Shown here: positions 42,034 through 51,529 of the stretch, piece by piece
Layout: every line of letters starts with the position of its first letter
How positions within the stretch are numbered: position 1 is the stretch's first letter
Source: JBDRKE01 sp043814315
Lineage (GTDB): Bacteria > Omnitrophota > Gorgyraeia > Gygaellales > Profunditerraquicolaceae
Length of the DNA: 64,000 nucleotides
NCBI GenBank assembly: GCA_043814315.1
Contig: JBDRKE010000033.1
Span: forward strand, 23,114 to 87,113
Reading direction: 5' to 3'
Made by a program: the position numbers and the translations under genes
The notes under the pieces: model-generated
What the model was told of the DNA's origin: nothing
Seen by the model: only the letters and a program-made list of their open reading frames with translations
Database searches by the model: none

Positions 42034-43368
42034 ATGGCAGAAATAGCTCTCGATAAGATTCCTCCGCAGAATCTGGACGCCGAGATGGCGGTGCTCGGTT
42101 CTATGTTGCTGGACCAGGATGCTATCAGTGTATCCTGCGAGTCGCTGGATAAAGACTCCTTCTATAAAGACAGCCACAGGAAAATATTTGAGGCCATCCT
42201 GGCTTTATACAATGCCAATAAAGCGGTGGACCTGATCACCCTGACCAATGAGCTGAAGAAGGCCAGCCTGTTAGAAGAGATCGGCGGAGTGAGTTTTCTG
42301 ACGGCCCTGGCGAATGCCGTTCCCACGGCGGCCAACATCAACCACTACGTCCATATCGTTAAAGAAAAAAGCACCCTACGCACCCTTATCAACAATGCCA
42401 CTCGTATCGTCTCTATGTGCTATGAAAGCGAAGGCAATATCGATGAGGTGGTGGATAACGCAGAGAGATTTATATTTGAGGTCAGCGACCGAAGAATCCA
42501 CGGTACCTACCTGCATCTTAAAGAAATCGTCAAGGATAGCATCGAGACAATAGACAGGCTTTATCAGAAAAAAGCGCATGTGACCGGTATTCCCACCGGG
42601 TACATCGATTTTGATACTAAGACCTCGGGGCTCCAGCCGTCGGATTTAATCGTCATTGCCGGCAGGCCCTCGATGGGAAAAAGCGCTCTGGCCATAGGGA
42701 TGGCCGAGTATGCCGGGGTCGTCGAGAAAATACCGCTTGCCATTTTTAGCCTGGAGATGTCTAAAGAGCAACTTGTCCAGAGGATGCTTTGCTCTCATGC
42801 CAAAGTGGATGCCCATAAAGTGAGAACCGGTTACCTTGCGACTTCGGATTGGCCCCGCCTGACAGCTGCCGCAGGAAAACTTTCCGAGACCTCTATCTTT
42901 ATCGATGACTCACCGGCGATCTCCGTGATGGAACTAAGGGCCAAGGCTCGAAGATTAAAAGCCCACCATGGCATAGAGTTGATTATATTAGATTATATGC
43001 AGTTGATGCGCGGCTCCATGGGTTCGGAGAACAGGCAGCAGGAGATTTCCGAGATTTCGCGTTCCCTCAAGGCTTTGGCGCGGGAATTGAGTGTTCCGGT
43101 TGTGGCGATAAGCCAATTGTCGCGTGCCGTGGAATCGCGCCAGGACCATCGGCCGCAACTTTCCGATTTGAGAGAATCCGGCGCCATAGAGCAGGACGCG
43201 GATGTCGTCGTTTTAATCCTCAGAGAAGAGTATTATAATCCTAGCCCCGACAATCAGGGCGTAGCCGAGGTGATTATTGCCAAACAGCGCAACGGCCCCG
43301 TGGGCTCTTTAAAGCTGGCTTTCATCAAGGAATACACCAGGTTTGAGAATATCGCGCGTATCGAGTGA
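42034..43368 (+). CDS. dnaB: Replicative DNA helicase
   Basis: A 444-aa hexameric helicase. The N-terminal domain starts KIPPQNLDAEMAVLGSMLLD; the RecA-like part has Walker A AGRPSMGKSALAIGMAE, Walker B LIILDYMQLM, and SQLSRAVESRQDHRPQLSDL. No intein is present, although DnaB is a frequent intein host. Confidence 0.95.
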   Translation: MAEIALDKIPPQNLDAEMAVLGSMLLDQDAISVSCESLDKDSFYKDSHRKIFEAILALYNANKAVDLITLTNELKKASLLEEIGGVSFLTALANAVPTAANINHYVHIVKEKSTLRTLINNATRIVSMCYESEGNIDEVVDNAERFIFEVSDRRIHGTYLHLKEIVKDSIETIDRLYQKKAHVTGIPTGYIDFDTKTSGLQPSDLIVIAGRPSMGKSALAIGMAEYAGVVEKIPLAIFSLEMSKEQLVQRMLCSHAKVDAHKVRTGYLATSDWPRLTAAAGKLSETSIFIDDSPAISVMELRAKARRLKAHHGIELIILDYMQLMRGSMGSENRQQEISEISRSLKALARELSVPVVAISQLSRAVESRQDHRPQLSDLRESGAIEQDADVVVLILREEYYNPSPDNQGVAEVIIAKQRNGPVGSLKLAFIKEYTRFENIARIE

Positions 43369-43384
43369 GTGAGGCAAAAAAATA

Positions 43385-43414
43385 TTGATTTTTAATTGAA
43401 GTTCATATTATAAT
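43385..43414 (+). promoter_or_regulatory. bamA promoter placed for a leaderless mRNA
   Basis: TTGATT (43385-43390), 18 bp, TATAAT (43409-43414), then six bases and the ATG at 43421. There is no ribosome site. Confidence 0.6.
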
Positions 43415-43420
43415 AATTGC

Positions 43421-45790
43421 ATGCGAAGAATATCCCTTGTCGTTTTTTTTATTTTGTGCGCGAGCTTAATATTTACGCCTTTTTCTTTTTTATCTGCCCA
43501 ATCTGAATCCGAACAAAACCCTCCTGCCTCAGGCTCCACAACTCCTTTCGTCACAGCCATCGAAGTCCAGGGCAATAAAACCATAAGCTCCAATACGGTT
43601 ATATCTAAAATGAAGACCAGGGTCGGCAGCCCTTACCAGGAGAACGTCATTAGCGACGATTTGAAGCGGCTTTACCTGCTGGGGTTTTTTAGCGATATCA
43701 AAATCGATACGACGGATTACAAGGACGGCCTTAAAGTCGTTATAAACGTTGTGGAAAGGCCCATCATCGAGAAAATAACCTTTTCAGAATTGAGGCGCTT
43801 ACGGACCACTTCGGAAAAACTCAAGAAAGATCTGAAGTCTAAAGAAACGCAGTATTTGGATTATCCGGATCTTGCCGAAGATGTCCGCACCCTGCAGAAG
43901 AGGTACGAAAAAATCGGCTACAGCCAGGCCAAGGTTGATTATGAGGTCGATATCGACGAAAAGACGAATAAGGCCAAGGTGCGGTTTAACATAGAAGAGA
44001 GCAGGAAGGTGCGTATCAAAGATATCTTTACAAAAGGTAACTACGCTTTTTCCAGGAATCGCATCCTGCGGTTGATAAAGACGAAAAGGGCATGGATATT
44101 TAATCCGGGCGTCTTAAAGGAAGACGTGCTTAAAGAGGATATGGAGCGTATAAAATCTTTCTACCATAAGGCCGGTTTTACCGACGTAGCATTAGATTAT
44201 GAAGTCACCCCAGATCCCTTGAGGCCCTACCTGTTGCATATCCGCATCAAGATTGAAGAGGGGAAAAGATATTTGGTAGGCAATATCAATGTCCAGGGCC
44301 ATAAGGATATCGAACTCAGCGAGATTTTAGATAGCCTAAAAGAATGTGTGCCGGTAAAGGTCTTTAGTAAAGAAGCCTTGCAGATGGACGTCGCCAATAT
44401 CAAGAGCCTGTATTTTGACCGCGGCTATATATCCTGTCAGGTCCAGGAAACGACTTCCGTCAATACGTATACGGGGCGGGTGGACATCCTTTACACTATC
44501 GCCGAGCATGAAATAGCCTATATAGATAAGATCAAGATCAGAGGGAATGTTAAGACCAGGGATGTGGTCATCCGCAGGGAATTAAGGATACTTCCCGGGG
44601 ACAGGTTCGATGGGGAGAAGCTCAGGCGCAGCCGTGAAAGACTTCAGAACCTGGGGTTTTTCGAACAGGTAGGTTACGATACCGAAGATGCGGATGCGGC
44701 TGACAGAAAGAATCTCGTGGTGGATGTGAAAGAGACCAAGACAGGGGCCTTTAGTTTTGGCGGCGGCTACAGCACGGTCGACAAATTTATAGGTTTTATT
44801 GAGGTGGAACAGAAGAATTTCGACTGGAAGAATTTCCCTTATTTTACCGGTGCGGGCCAGGACTTGAGATTGCGGGCTTCCTTCGGGACGATCAGCAGCG
44901 GTTTTGATTTAAGTTACACGAATCCGTGGGTATTTGATTATCCGGTGAGTTTTGGTTTTGATGCCTATCGGCATACCCGCGAACGCGAGGAAGACGTGGG
45001 CTATGCCTACGATGAGAAGATAACCGGGGGAGACCTGAGGCTCGGCAAAGAGATATCAGAATACGTCAGGGGCAATATCATGTATCGCCATGACGTTATA
45101 GATATTTCCAACGTTGACCCGGCGGCCTCAAATGCGCTGCACAAGGAAGCCGGCACCAATACGGTCAGCAGCCTGACGCCGGGGCTTACTTTTGACAATC
45201 GCGATAATGTCTTTAGCCCCCGAAAGGGAGATTTGATAAGCGGTTCTTTTGAGTTAGCCGGCGGGCCCTTTGCAGGGAACAAGGATTTCTGGAAATTCAA
45301 TAGCCGTTTTTCGCATTACTTCCCTTTACCTAAAGATTCTGCCCTTGAGATGCGCGCGAGGGTGGGCGCAGGTGAACCTTACGGCGATTCTGAGGAGATT
45401 CCGATATACGAAAGATTCTTTTCCGGCGGTGCTTATACCATTAGAGGTTATGAGGAAAGGTCCATAGGGCCGGTGGATCCTTTGACCTATGACCCCTTAG
45501 GCGGGCAGGCGTTTTTGGTGGGGAATCTTGAGTACACCTTGCCGCTGTATCAGGCCACCGACAAAAGCTTTAAGATCAGCATGGCGGCATTTTATGACAC
45601 GGGAAACGTTTGGGCAAAGTTAAGCAATATTGGGTCCGGAAGTTTTTACTCCGGTATGGGATTCGGCGTCCGGCTCAAGACGCCTATCGGCCCGATTATG
45701 GTTGATTACGGGATACCTTTAAATAAAGCGCCTGGAGAACAGGATAAGGGTAGCGGCAGGCTGCATTTCAGCGCAGGGCACGCGTTCTAA
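43421..45790 (+). CDS. bamA: Outer membrane protein assembly factor BamA
   Basis: A 789-aa outer-membrane insertase. A signal peptide (residues 1-25) is followed by about five POTRA domains (for example VTAIEVQGNKTISSNTVISK, YIDKIKIRGNVKTRDVVIRR) and a C-terminal 16-strand barrel with the conserved FFSGGAYTIRGYEERSIGP (VRGF/Y loop) and GMGFGVRLKTPIGPIMVDYG. It heads the lipid A and envelope cluster and proves a diderm envelope. Confidence 0.95.
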   Translation: MRRISLVVFFILCASLIFTPFSFLSAQSESEQNPPASGSTTPFVTAIEVQGNKTISSNTVISKMKTRVGSPYQENVISDDLKRLYLLGFFSDIKIDTTDYKDGLKVVINVVERPIIEKITFSELRRLRTTSEKLKKDLKSKETQYLDYPDLAEDVRTLQKRYEKIGYSQAKVDYEVDIDEKTNKAKVRFNIEESRKVRIKDIFTKGNYAFSRNRILRLIKTKRAWIFNPGVLKEDVLKEDMERIKSFYHKAGFTDVALDYEVTPDPLRPYLLHIRIKIEEGKRYLVGNINVQGHKDIELSEILDSLKECVPVKVFSKEALQMDVANIKSLYFDRGYISCQVQETTSVNTYTGRVDILYTIAEHEIAYIDKIKIRGNVKTRDVVIRRELRILPGDRFDGEKLRRSRERLQNLGFFEQVGYDTEDADAADRKNLVVDVKETKTGAFSFGGGYSTVDKFIGFIEVEQKNFDWKNFPYFTGAGQDLRLRASFGTISSGFDLSYTNPWVFDYPVSFGFDAYRHTREREEDVGYAYDEKITGGDLRLGKEISEYVRGNIMYRHDVIDISNVDPAASNALHKEAGTNTVSSLTPGLTFDNRDNVFSPRKGDLISGSFELAGGPFAGNKDFWKFNSRFSHYFPLPKDSALEMRARVGAGEPYGDSEEIPIYERFFSGGAYTIRGYEERSIGPVDPLTYDPLGGQAFLVGNLEYTLPLYQATDKSFKISMAAFYDTGNVWAKLSNIGSGSFYSGMGFGVRLKTPIGPIMVDYGIPLNKAPGEQDKGSGRLHFSAGHAF

Positions 45791-45799
45791 GCGAGGGTG

Positions 45800-45971
45800 A
45801 ACTTACCCCCCCACCACTTTTTGTAACAAGCGCGTGATTTACTAAATAGGGGGCGAGGGGTAGCTATACCGAAGGATCTTATTTCAAGTGTATTCTCAAA
45901 AAGTGGTGGGGGGTTAATTCGCGCATTAACTTACGTCGTGCTTCGCACTCCGTAAGTTAAGCGCTCATTAA
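45800..45971 (+). repeat. Multi-hairpin intergenic element, copy 1
   Basis: Arms ACCCCCCACCACTTTTTG (45805-45823, with one extra C) and CAAAAAGTGGTGGGGGGT (45897-45914) enclose ~73 bp. Then follows a second hairpin TTAACTTACG / CGTAAGTTAA (45926-45960) and GCGCTCATTAA just before the ompH ribosome site. Related copies lie at 50050 and 51571. Confidence 0.8.
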
Positions 45972-45985
45972 AAGGAGGAGGAAAG

Positions 45986-46495
45986 ATGAGAAAGGCTTCA
46001 GCAGCTTTTTGGGTAACGCTTTTTTGTTTAACCTTATTGGTAAAACCGGCCTTTGCGGCCGATAAATTTGCCTATGTTGATTTAAGCCGCATTTTCAGCG
46101 AATACGGCAAGACAAAAGATTACGATAAGATTTTGACGGATAAAGAGAATGTCTATAGCACGGACAGAGAGAAGAAGGTCAATGAGATAAAGCAATTTCA
46201 GGATAAATTGAATCTATTAAGCGAGAAAGAAAAAGAAACAAAGAAAGGAGACCTGGAGACGAGAATCAAGACCCTTCAGGAGTTTGACCGGGAGAAGCAG
46301 ACAGATCTACGCAAAGAGCAAGACGAAAGAATGAAAGAAATCCTTAAGGATATCGAAGAGGTCGTTAAGCAGTATTCCGAAAAAGAGGGCTACACCTTGG
46401 TTTTTAATGACCGTGTTTTAGTCTATCAGAATAAGACGATGGATATCACAGACAAGGTCATAGAGATTTTAAGCAAAGGATACAAGAAGCAATGA
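45986..46495 (+). CDS. ompH: OmpH/Skp periplasmic chaperone
   Basis: A 169-aa protein with a signal peptide (VTLFCLTLLVKPAFAA), then FAYVDLSRIFSEYGKTKDYD, a long coiled coil (about 50-130) and VVKQYSEKEGYTLVFND. Skp escorts unfolded outer-membrane proteins to BamA. AGGAGGAGG precedes the ATG. Confidence 0.92.
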   Translation: MRKASAAFWVTLFCLTLLVKPAFAADKFAYVDLSRIFSEYGKTKDYDKILTDKENVYSTDREKKVNEIKQFQDKLNLLSEKEKETKKGDLETRIKTLQEFDREKQTDLRKEQDERMKEILKDIEEVVKQYSEKEGYTLVFNDRVLVYQNKTMDITDKVIEILSKGYKKQ

Positions 46496-46548
46496 TGCCA
46501 TCATAGCCTGCGATGTGCGAGTTCATCATCTAGGCAAACGTTCCATTC

Positions 46549-46576
46549 AAACAACCCCTGGTCTTCGGGGTTGTTT
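46549..46576 (+). terminator. Hairpin between ompH and lpxD
   Basis: A perfect 10-bp stem AAACAACCCC / GGGGTTGTTT with an 8-nt loop. The right arm ends in TTGTTT, so it may terminate a fraction of transcripts. Confidence 0.6.
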
Positions 46577-46587
46577 GCTCATCTGAT

Positions 46588-47625
46588 ATGCGTAAAACCT
46601 TAAGAGAGATTGCCAAGATTATCGAGGGAGAGGTTGTGGGAGACCCCGACGTGCTGATTACGGGAATCTCGGGGATAAAAGAGGCCCGCGAAGGAGATAT
46701 CACATTTCTGGCGAACCCCAAGTATGCAACGCTCGCGGAGACGACGCGCGCCTCAGCCATCATCACCTCCGAAGACGAGCGGGGCTTATCCAAACCCGTT
46801 ATCCGTACGGCAAATCCTTCTTTGGCGTTCGTCAAGATCGTTGAGGCCTTTTTGCCTTCCGAGGTCAATCGCCCGCAAGGAATACATCCTACGGCTGTTA
46901 TAGGCAAAGGCGTAACTTTTGGCGAGGACGTCGCTGTCGGGCCGTATACCGTCATCGAAGAGGGCGTGTCTATCGGCGACAAAACAATCATTTACTCAGG
47001 CTGTTTTGTGGGGTATTCCAGCAGGATAGGCCCTAGCGCCTTGATATATCCCCATGTCTCCATCCGTGAACAGACGCATATTGGAAGCCGCGTTATCATA
47101 CATAGTGGTGCGGTTATCGGTTCTGACGGGTTCGGTTTTGTAACCATTAAGGGCGTGCATCATAAAATCCCGCAGGTTGGCAGCGTCGAAATAGGGGATG
47201 ATGTAGAGATCGGAGCTAATGTCACTATCGACCGCGCCCGGTTCGATAAGACCGTGATTGCAAGCGGCACAAAAATTGACAATCTGGTCCAGATCGCCCA
47301 TAATGTGGTGATCGGAGAAAATTCCATTATTGTGTCGCAGGCAGGTATTGCCGGAAGCGCGACCATCGGCCGGGGCGTTACCCTGGCAGGCCAAGTGGGG
47401 ATCGTTGGGCATATCACTATCGGAGACAGGGCCGTAGTCATGGGGCAGTCGGGGGTGACAAAGTCTATTGCTGCCGATACGATTGTTTGGGGGATGCCGG
47501 CAAAGCCGCATGCTTTCGCGAAACGCGTCAATGCCTGCATGCAGAATCTGCCTAAATTGTTTGAAACCGTAACACAGCTGAAGAAGAAAATAGAGGCATT
47601 AGAGGCTAAGTTAAGAGAAAGATAG
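46588..47625 (+). CDS. lpxD: UDP-3-O-acyl-glucosamine N-acyltransferase
   Basis: A 345-aa lipid A enzyme. An N-terminal uridine-binding domain (GISGIKEAREGDITFLANPKY) precedes a left-handed beta-helix with HSGAVIGSDGFGFV and IDNLVQIAHNVVIGENS (catalytic His). A C-terminal coiled helix follows. Cytoplasmic side of the inner membrane. Confidence 0.94.
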   Translation: MRKTLREIAKIIEGEVVGDPDVLITGISGIKEAREGDITFLANPKYATLAETTRASAIITSEDERGLSKPVIRTANPSLAFVKIVEAFLPSEVNRPQGIHPTAVIGKGVTFGEDVAVGPYTVIEEGVSIGDKTIIYSGCFVGYSSRIGPSALIYPHVSIREQTHIGSRVIIHSGAVIGSDGFGFVTIKGVHHKIPQVGSVEIGDDVEIGANVTIDRARFDKTVIASGTKIDNLVQIAHNVVIGENSIIVSQAGIAGSATIGRGVTLAGQVGIVGHITIGDRAVVMGQSGVTKSIAADTIVWGMPAKPHAFAKRVNACMQNLPKLFETVTQLKKKIEALEAKLRER

Positions 47626-47688
47626 AAAGAGTAACCAGAAACTAGAGCACAGAAACCAGAAGGGTAAAAGAGGGAGATTGCGAAATAA

Positions 47689-49005
47689 ATGGAGAAACAA
47701 AGGACGATTACTAAAGAATTAGCCTTAAGCGGTATAGGATTGCACACGGCCAAGAAGGTGAACATGGCCTTTAAGCCGGCCGAAGAGGACAGCGGCATCC
47801 AGTTTATCCGCGTGGACCTGCCCCGCAAGCCGGTGATCAGGGCTTGCGTAGAGAACCTGCTTTCTTCCACCCTTACGCCCCGACGCACCTCTATCGGCAC
47901 GCAAGGTGTTGAAATACAGACCATCGAACATCTCATGGCATCCCTGGCAGGCTTAAGCATCGACAATATTGCTATCGAGCTGGATAATGACGAGGTCCCG
48001 GGATTGGACGGCAGCAGTCTTAATTTCTTAGAGATCCTTTATGATGCCGGCATAAAAGAACAGAAAAAAGAGCGCCAGTATTATTCTATTAAAGAACCGA
48101 TTTATGCCGAAGAGGAAGATTCGACCATCATTGCCCTGCCGTCATCTGAATTCAAGATTTCTTATACGCTCAATTACAACCACCCAATGCTTAAGACAGA
48201 TTTTATGGAGTTGATGATTACTCCCGATGTATTTAAAAACGAAATCTGCCGTGCCAGGACTTTCTGCCTTGAGAACGAAGTCAACGAATTACAGCGCCAG
48301 GGCCTGGGCCGCGGAGCCAACTACAATAATACTCTTGTCTTAGGCGAGGAAGGGGTCATCAAGAATAAATTACGTTACGAAGACGAATTCATCCGCCATA
48401 AGATATTGGACCTCATGGGAGACCTGTATCTGGCGGGTTCTCCATTAAAGGCGCATATTATTGCCTTAAGAAGCGGCCACTCCTTGAATCTGAAATTAAT
48501 CAGGAAGATAGGCCAACAGAGGCAAAGGTCTTTTGCGGGGGGCGTAGGCTCAAGTTACCAGCCTAAGCAGGAAGAAGAATTGGGTTTAACGATGATTAAG
48601 AAGATTCTGCCGCATCGGGAGCCCTTTTTGTTCGTCGACAAAATAATTCATTTAGAACAGGGGAAGCACTGCGTGGGCATTAAGAACGTAACGATCAATG
48701 ATTATTTTTTTAAAGGGCATTTTCCCGGTAGGCCCGTCATGCCGGGTGTCTTAATCGTGGAAGCCCTGGCTCAGGTGGGAGGCGTGATGATGCTTTCTCC
48801 GGAAGCCAACCGCGGGAAGCTCGCCTATTTTATGTCCGCTAATAACATAAAATTCAGAAAAACGGTTATTCCCGGAGACCAGTTGGTGCTTGACGTAGAG
48901 GCGGGTAAAATCAAGGCAAGGACCGGCCAAGTCCGCGGCAAGGCCCTTGTGGATGGCAGGGTCGTGGCCGAAGCGGACCTCATGTTCGTGCTGGCCGATT
49001 CCTAA
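47689..49005 (+). CDS. lpxC: LpxC-FabZ fusion
   Basis: A 438-aa bifunctional protein. The LpxC half (1-~290) has GIGLHTAKKVNMAFKPA, TIEHLMASLAGLSIDN (zinc His), LDGSSLNFLEIL, and HKILDLMGDLYLAGSPL (zinc His/Asp). The FabZ half has ILPHREPFLFVDKIIHLE (catalytic His) and GHFPGRPVMPGVLIVEALAQ. Such fusions occur in Bacteroidetes and PVC bacteria and join lipid A deacetylation with 3-hydroxyacyl-ACP dehydration. Confidence 0.95.
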   Translation: MEKQRTITKELALSGIGLHTAKKVNMAFKPAEEDSGIQFIRVDLPRKPVIRACVENLLSSTLTPRRTSIGTQGVEIQTIEHLMASLAGLSIDNIAIELDNDEVPGLDGSSLNFLEILYDAGIKEQKKERQYYSIKEPIYAEEEDSTIIALPSSEFKISYTLNYNHPMLKTDFMELMITPDVFKNEICRARTFCLENEVNELQRQGLGRGANYNNTLVLGEEGVIKNKLRYEDEFIRHKILDLMGDLYLAGSPLKAHIIALRSGHSLNLKLIRKIGQQRQRSFAGGVGSSYQPKQEEELGLTMIKKILPHREPFLFVDKIIHLEQGKHCVGIKNVTINDYFFKGHFPGRPVMPGVLIVEALAQVGGVMMLSPEANRGKLAYFMSANNIKFRKTVIPGDQLVLDVEAGKIKARTGQVRGKALVDGRVVAEADLMFVLADS

Positions 49006-49009
49006 TGGG

Positions 49010-49080
49010 ACATCGGGTGATCAGGATATCAGGATTTGGAGATCAGGTCCCCTGATATCCAAATCTCCTGAAAAGCTTAA
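49010..49080. repeat. GATCAGGATATC / GATATCC quasi-palindrome
   Basis: GATCAGGATATCAGGATTTGG and its near complement CCTGATATCCAAATCTCCTG form a hairpin between lpxC-fabZ and lpxA. Confidence 0.65.
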
Positions 49081-49087
49081 ACGTTAG

Positions 49088-49870
49088 ATGATTCACCCTA
49101 CAGCGATTGTTTCTAAAAAAGCGAAATTAGATACCGATGTCACCGTCGGACCGTTTGCGGTTATCGGAGACGATGTGGCCATCGGCAAGGGAACTTTCAT
49201 CGCAGCGCATTGCGTCATTGAGGGTTATACGACAATCGGAAAGAACTGCCAGATTTTCTCCGGCGCTGTGGTAGGAAGCAGGCCTCAGGACCTCAAATAT
49301 AAAGGCGAAAAGGTATACCTTGAGATAGGAGACGAAAATATCATCCGGGAATACTGCACGTTTAATCCCGGAACCCAGCAGGGCGCAAAGACCGTTATCG
49401 GCCACAATAATCTCTTTATGGCTTATTCCCACATTGCCCACGATTGCGTTATAGGCCATCATTGCGTCATCGCCAATAACGGGACTTGCGCCGGATACGT
49501 TACGATCGAAGACAAAGCCATTATAGGCGGAATAGTAGCCATTCACCAGTTCGTCAGAATCGGCACCCTTTCCATCATCGGCGGATGTTCCAAGGTTGTT
49601 TCGGATATCCCTCCGTTTTCAACCTGTGACGGACATCCGGCAGCCGTGTACGGCCTTAACATGGTGGGTTGTAAACGCAATAATGTCCCTAAAGAATCCA
49701 TCGATCAGCTTCACCGCGCTTTTAAGATACTTTTTAATCAGGGCCTCACTCTTAAACACGGATTAGATAAGGTTCAAAAAGAAGTCAAACAGACCAAGGA
49801 AGTTATCTACCTGGTTAATTTTATAAAGAACTCCCAGCGAGGCATCGCTCATTCCTGTCGAAAGAAGTAA
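49088..49870 (+). CDS. lpxA: UDP-GlcNAc acyltransferase
   Basis: A 260-aa trimeric beta-helix enzyme, first step of lipid A. IHPTAIVSKKAKLDTDVTVG, REYCTFNPGTQQG, MAYSHIAHDCVIGHHCVIAN (catalytic His) and HQFVRIGTLSIIGG match. The C-terminal helical domain is present. Confidence 0.95.
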   Translation: MIHPTAIVSKKAKLDTDVTVGPFAVIGDDVAIGKGTFIAAHCVIEGYTTIGKNCQIFSGAVVGSRPQDLKYKGEKVYLEIGDENIIREYCTFNPGTQQGAKTVIGHNNLFMAYSHIAHDCVIGHHCVIANNGTCAGYVTIEDKAIIGGIVAIHQFVRIGTLSIIGGCSKVVSDIPPFSTCDGHPAAVYGLNMVGCKRNNVPKESIDQLHRAFKILFNQGLTLKHGLDKVQKEVKQTKEVIYLVNFIKNSQRGIAHSCRKK

Positions 49871-50049
49871 GTGAGGCCTAAACTTATGGAGCGCGCACCC
49901 GGCTTTATACCCACTCCACCATATCGGAGTGGTGGGTACGCCGCCTTCTGCGGCGGGATCAGCGGCACCCGGCCTTAAATGATAGGCTTAGTGTCTTGCC
50001 TCCTGCAAGATGTGCCGCTTCTGCGGCAAGCGAACATAAGTTTATGGCC
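49871..50049. repeat. Array of short hairpins between lpxA and lpxI
   Basis: Successive small palindromes: ACCCACTCC/GGAGTGGTGGGT (49909-49938), CGCCGC/GCGGCG, CTTGC/GCAAG and TGCCGC/GCGGCA (50012-50028). The block GATGTGCCGCTTCTGCGGCA recurs with changes at 51532. Confidence 0.65.
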
Positions 50050-50165
50050 GAACTTACCCCCCACCACCTTCAATATAGCATAGGCTATAGCGAAAGTGGT
50101 GGGGGGTCAATTCGCGCAGATAACTTACGTCGCGCCTTCAGCGCTTTGTAAGTTATGCGCTCATT
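50050..50165 (+). repeat. Multi-hairpin intergenic element, copy 2 (short core)
   Basis: GAACTTACCCCCCACCAC and GTGGTGGGGGGT arms enclose only ~28 bp, followed by ATAACTTACG ... TGTAAGTTAT and GCGCTCATTGA directly before the lpxI ATG. Confidence 0.8.
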
Positions 50166-50167
50166 GA

Positions 50168-50971
50168 ATGGAAAAAATAGGCCTTATCGCAGGCAACAAA
50201 AAGTTTCCTCTGATTGTCGCGCAGGCGGCTAAGAAAAACAATTTTCATATTGTCGCAGTAGCCATCCGGCAAGATACATCGCGGCAGCTTGAGAAGTTTG
50301 TCGATAAGATTTACTGGATAGGGCTGGATGAATTTATGCGGATGTGCGAGATATTTAAACGGGAAGGCATCCGTAAGGTTATGATGGCAGGCCAGATCAG
50401 TCCTGCCAGGCTTTTCAGCAAGGAAGTCGAGAGAAGCGAAGACTTAAAAAATCTACTGGCCAGCTTGAAAGACAAAAAAGCTGATACGATATTTGTTGCC
50501 GTCGCAGAGAAATTAAAAGAGTTTCAGATTGAATTATTGGACTCTACGGCTTTTGTAAAAGAACTCCTGCCCAAAAAAGGAACACTCACCAGGCGCGAAC
50601 CCGATTCTTGGCAATGGGAGGATATTCATTTCGGATTCGATTTGGCTAAGGAGATTGCGCGTCTTGATATCGGCCAGACAGTAGCGGTGAAATCAAAAGC
50701 CGTGGTTGCGGTTGAAGCTCTGGAAGGGACGGATAACCTGATTCGCCGAGCCGCGAAAATTAGCCGCGGCGGTTTTTTGTTAGTCAAGGTCAGCAAACCC
50801 AGGCAGGATATGCGTTTTGATATACCGGTCGTCGGCCTGAATACCGTAAAGAATCTGCTCAAAGCCAAGGCCAAGGGGTTGGCCATTGAAGCAGAAAAAA
50901 CCCTTTTCATAGATTTTGAGGAAAGCGTTAACTTAGCGGATAGAAAAGGGTTAGTTATTGTAGCCCTTTAG
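50168..50971 (+). CDS. lpxI: UDP-2,3-diacylglucosamine diphosphatase LpxI
   Basis: A 267-aa protein of the DUF1009/LpxI family. IGLIAGNKKFPLIVAQAAK, GIRKVMMAGQISPARLF, DSWQWEDIHFGFDLAKEIAR and VEALEGTDNLIRRAAK are family landmarks. It replaces LpxH in making lipid X. The multi-hairpin element ends 2 bp before its ATG, and no ribosome site is visible. Confidence 0.92.
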   Translation: MEKIGLIAGNKKFPLIVAQAAKKNNFHIVAVAIRQDTSRQLEKFVDKIYWIGLDEFMRMCEIFKREGIRKVMMAGQISPARLFSKEVERSEDLKNLLASLKDKKADTIFVAVAEKLKEFQIELLDSTAFVKELLPKKGTLTRREPDSWQWEDIHFGFDLAKEIARLDIGQTVAVKSKAVVAVEALEGTDNLIRRAAKISRGGFLLVKVSKPRQDMRFDIPVVGLNTVKNLLKAKAKGLAIEAEKTLFIDFEESVNLADRKGLVIVAL

Positions 50972-51034
50972 GCTAAGGCCAGCGTCTTGTCCTGTTTTGT
51001 CCCGGACACAGATAGAAAGAGGCAGAAATTTCTC

Positions 51035-51063
51035 TTGACACAGCTTTAGTTGTTGTGTATAAC
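51035..51063 (+). promoter_or_regulatory. Promoter of the glycogen-binding protein
   Basis: TTGACA (51035-51040), 17 bp, TATAAC (51058-51063). The ~115-nt leader contains hairpins GCACCC..GGGTGC and nested CCCGCT.TCTTGCA / TGCAAGA..AGCGGG (51127-51166). Confidence 0.75.
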
Positions 51064-51187
51064 TAAAACATCAAAGTTTATCCCTCGCACCCAGCAGGAA
51101 ATAGCCGGGTGCTCGGGATCAATTCGTCCCGCTTCTTGCAGTCTTGCGAATGCAAGAATGCAGCGGGGCTCATTGAAGGAGGAACCC

Positions 51188-51460
51188 ATGGTAGTGGCGA
51201 GGGTAAAGACGGCAGAATTCAAATTATATGCACCCCAGGCAAAAAAAGTCAGTATTGCCGGGACTTTTAATAATTGGGATACCAAGGCGCTTAGCGCAAA
51301 AAAGGATTCCAAGGGCAACTGGGCGGTTAAAGTCAATTTAAAAGCCGGCAGATATGAATATAAATATTTGGTTGATGGTTCCTGGATCAATGACCCGAAA
51401 TGCACGAGCTGCATTTCCAATTCTTTTGGTTCGCAAAACTGCGTGGTAGAAATAAAGTAG
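51188..51460 (+). CDS. Glycogen-binding (CBM48/AMPK1-CBM) small protein
   Basis: A 90-aa protein that is almost entirely one carbohydrate-binding module: FKLYAPQAKKVSIAGTFNNW, GNWAVKVNLKAGRYEYKYLVDG and WINDP are the family pattern, with the sugar-stacking Trp residues. No catalytic domain is attached. It may recruit enzymes to glycogen. GAAGGAGG sets the ATG at 51188. Confidence 0.9.
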   Translation: MVVARVKTAEFKLYAPQAKKVSIAGTFNNWDTKALSAKKDSKGNWAVKVNLKAGRYEYKYLVDGSWINDPKCTSCISNSFGSQNCVVEIK

Positions 51461-51477
51461 GGACCAGGGTCTATAAG

Positions 51478-51529
51478 CCCCACCTTTCTGTTGACGGAGC
51501 ATAGAATGATATGAAGGTGGGGATTTTAT
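51478..51529 (+). terminator. Terminator after the glycogen-binding gene
   Basis: CCCCACCTT (51478-51486) pairs with AAGGTGGGG (51514-51522), followed by ATTTTATT. The loop is 27 nt, long for a terminator. Confidence 0.6.
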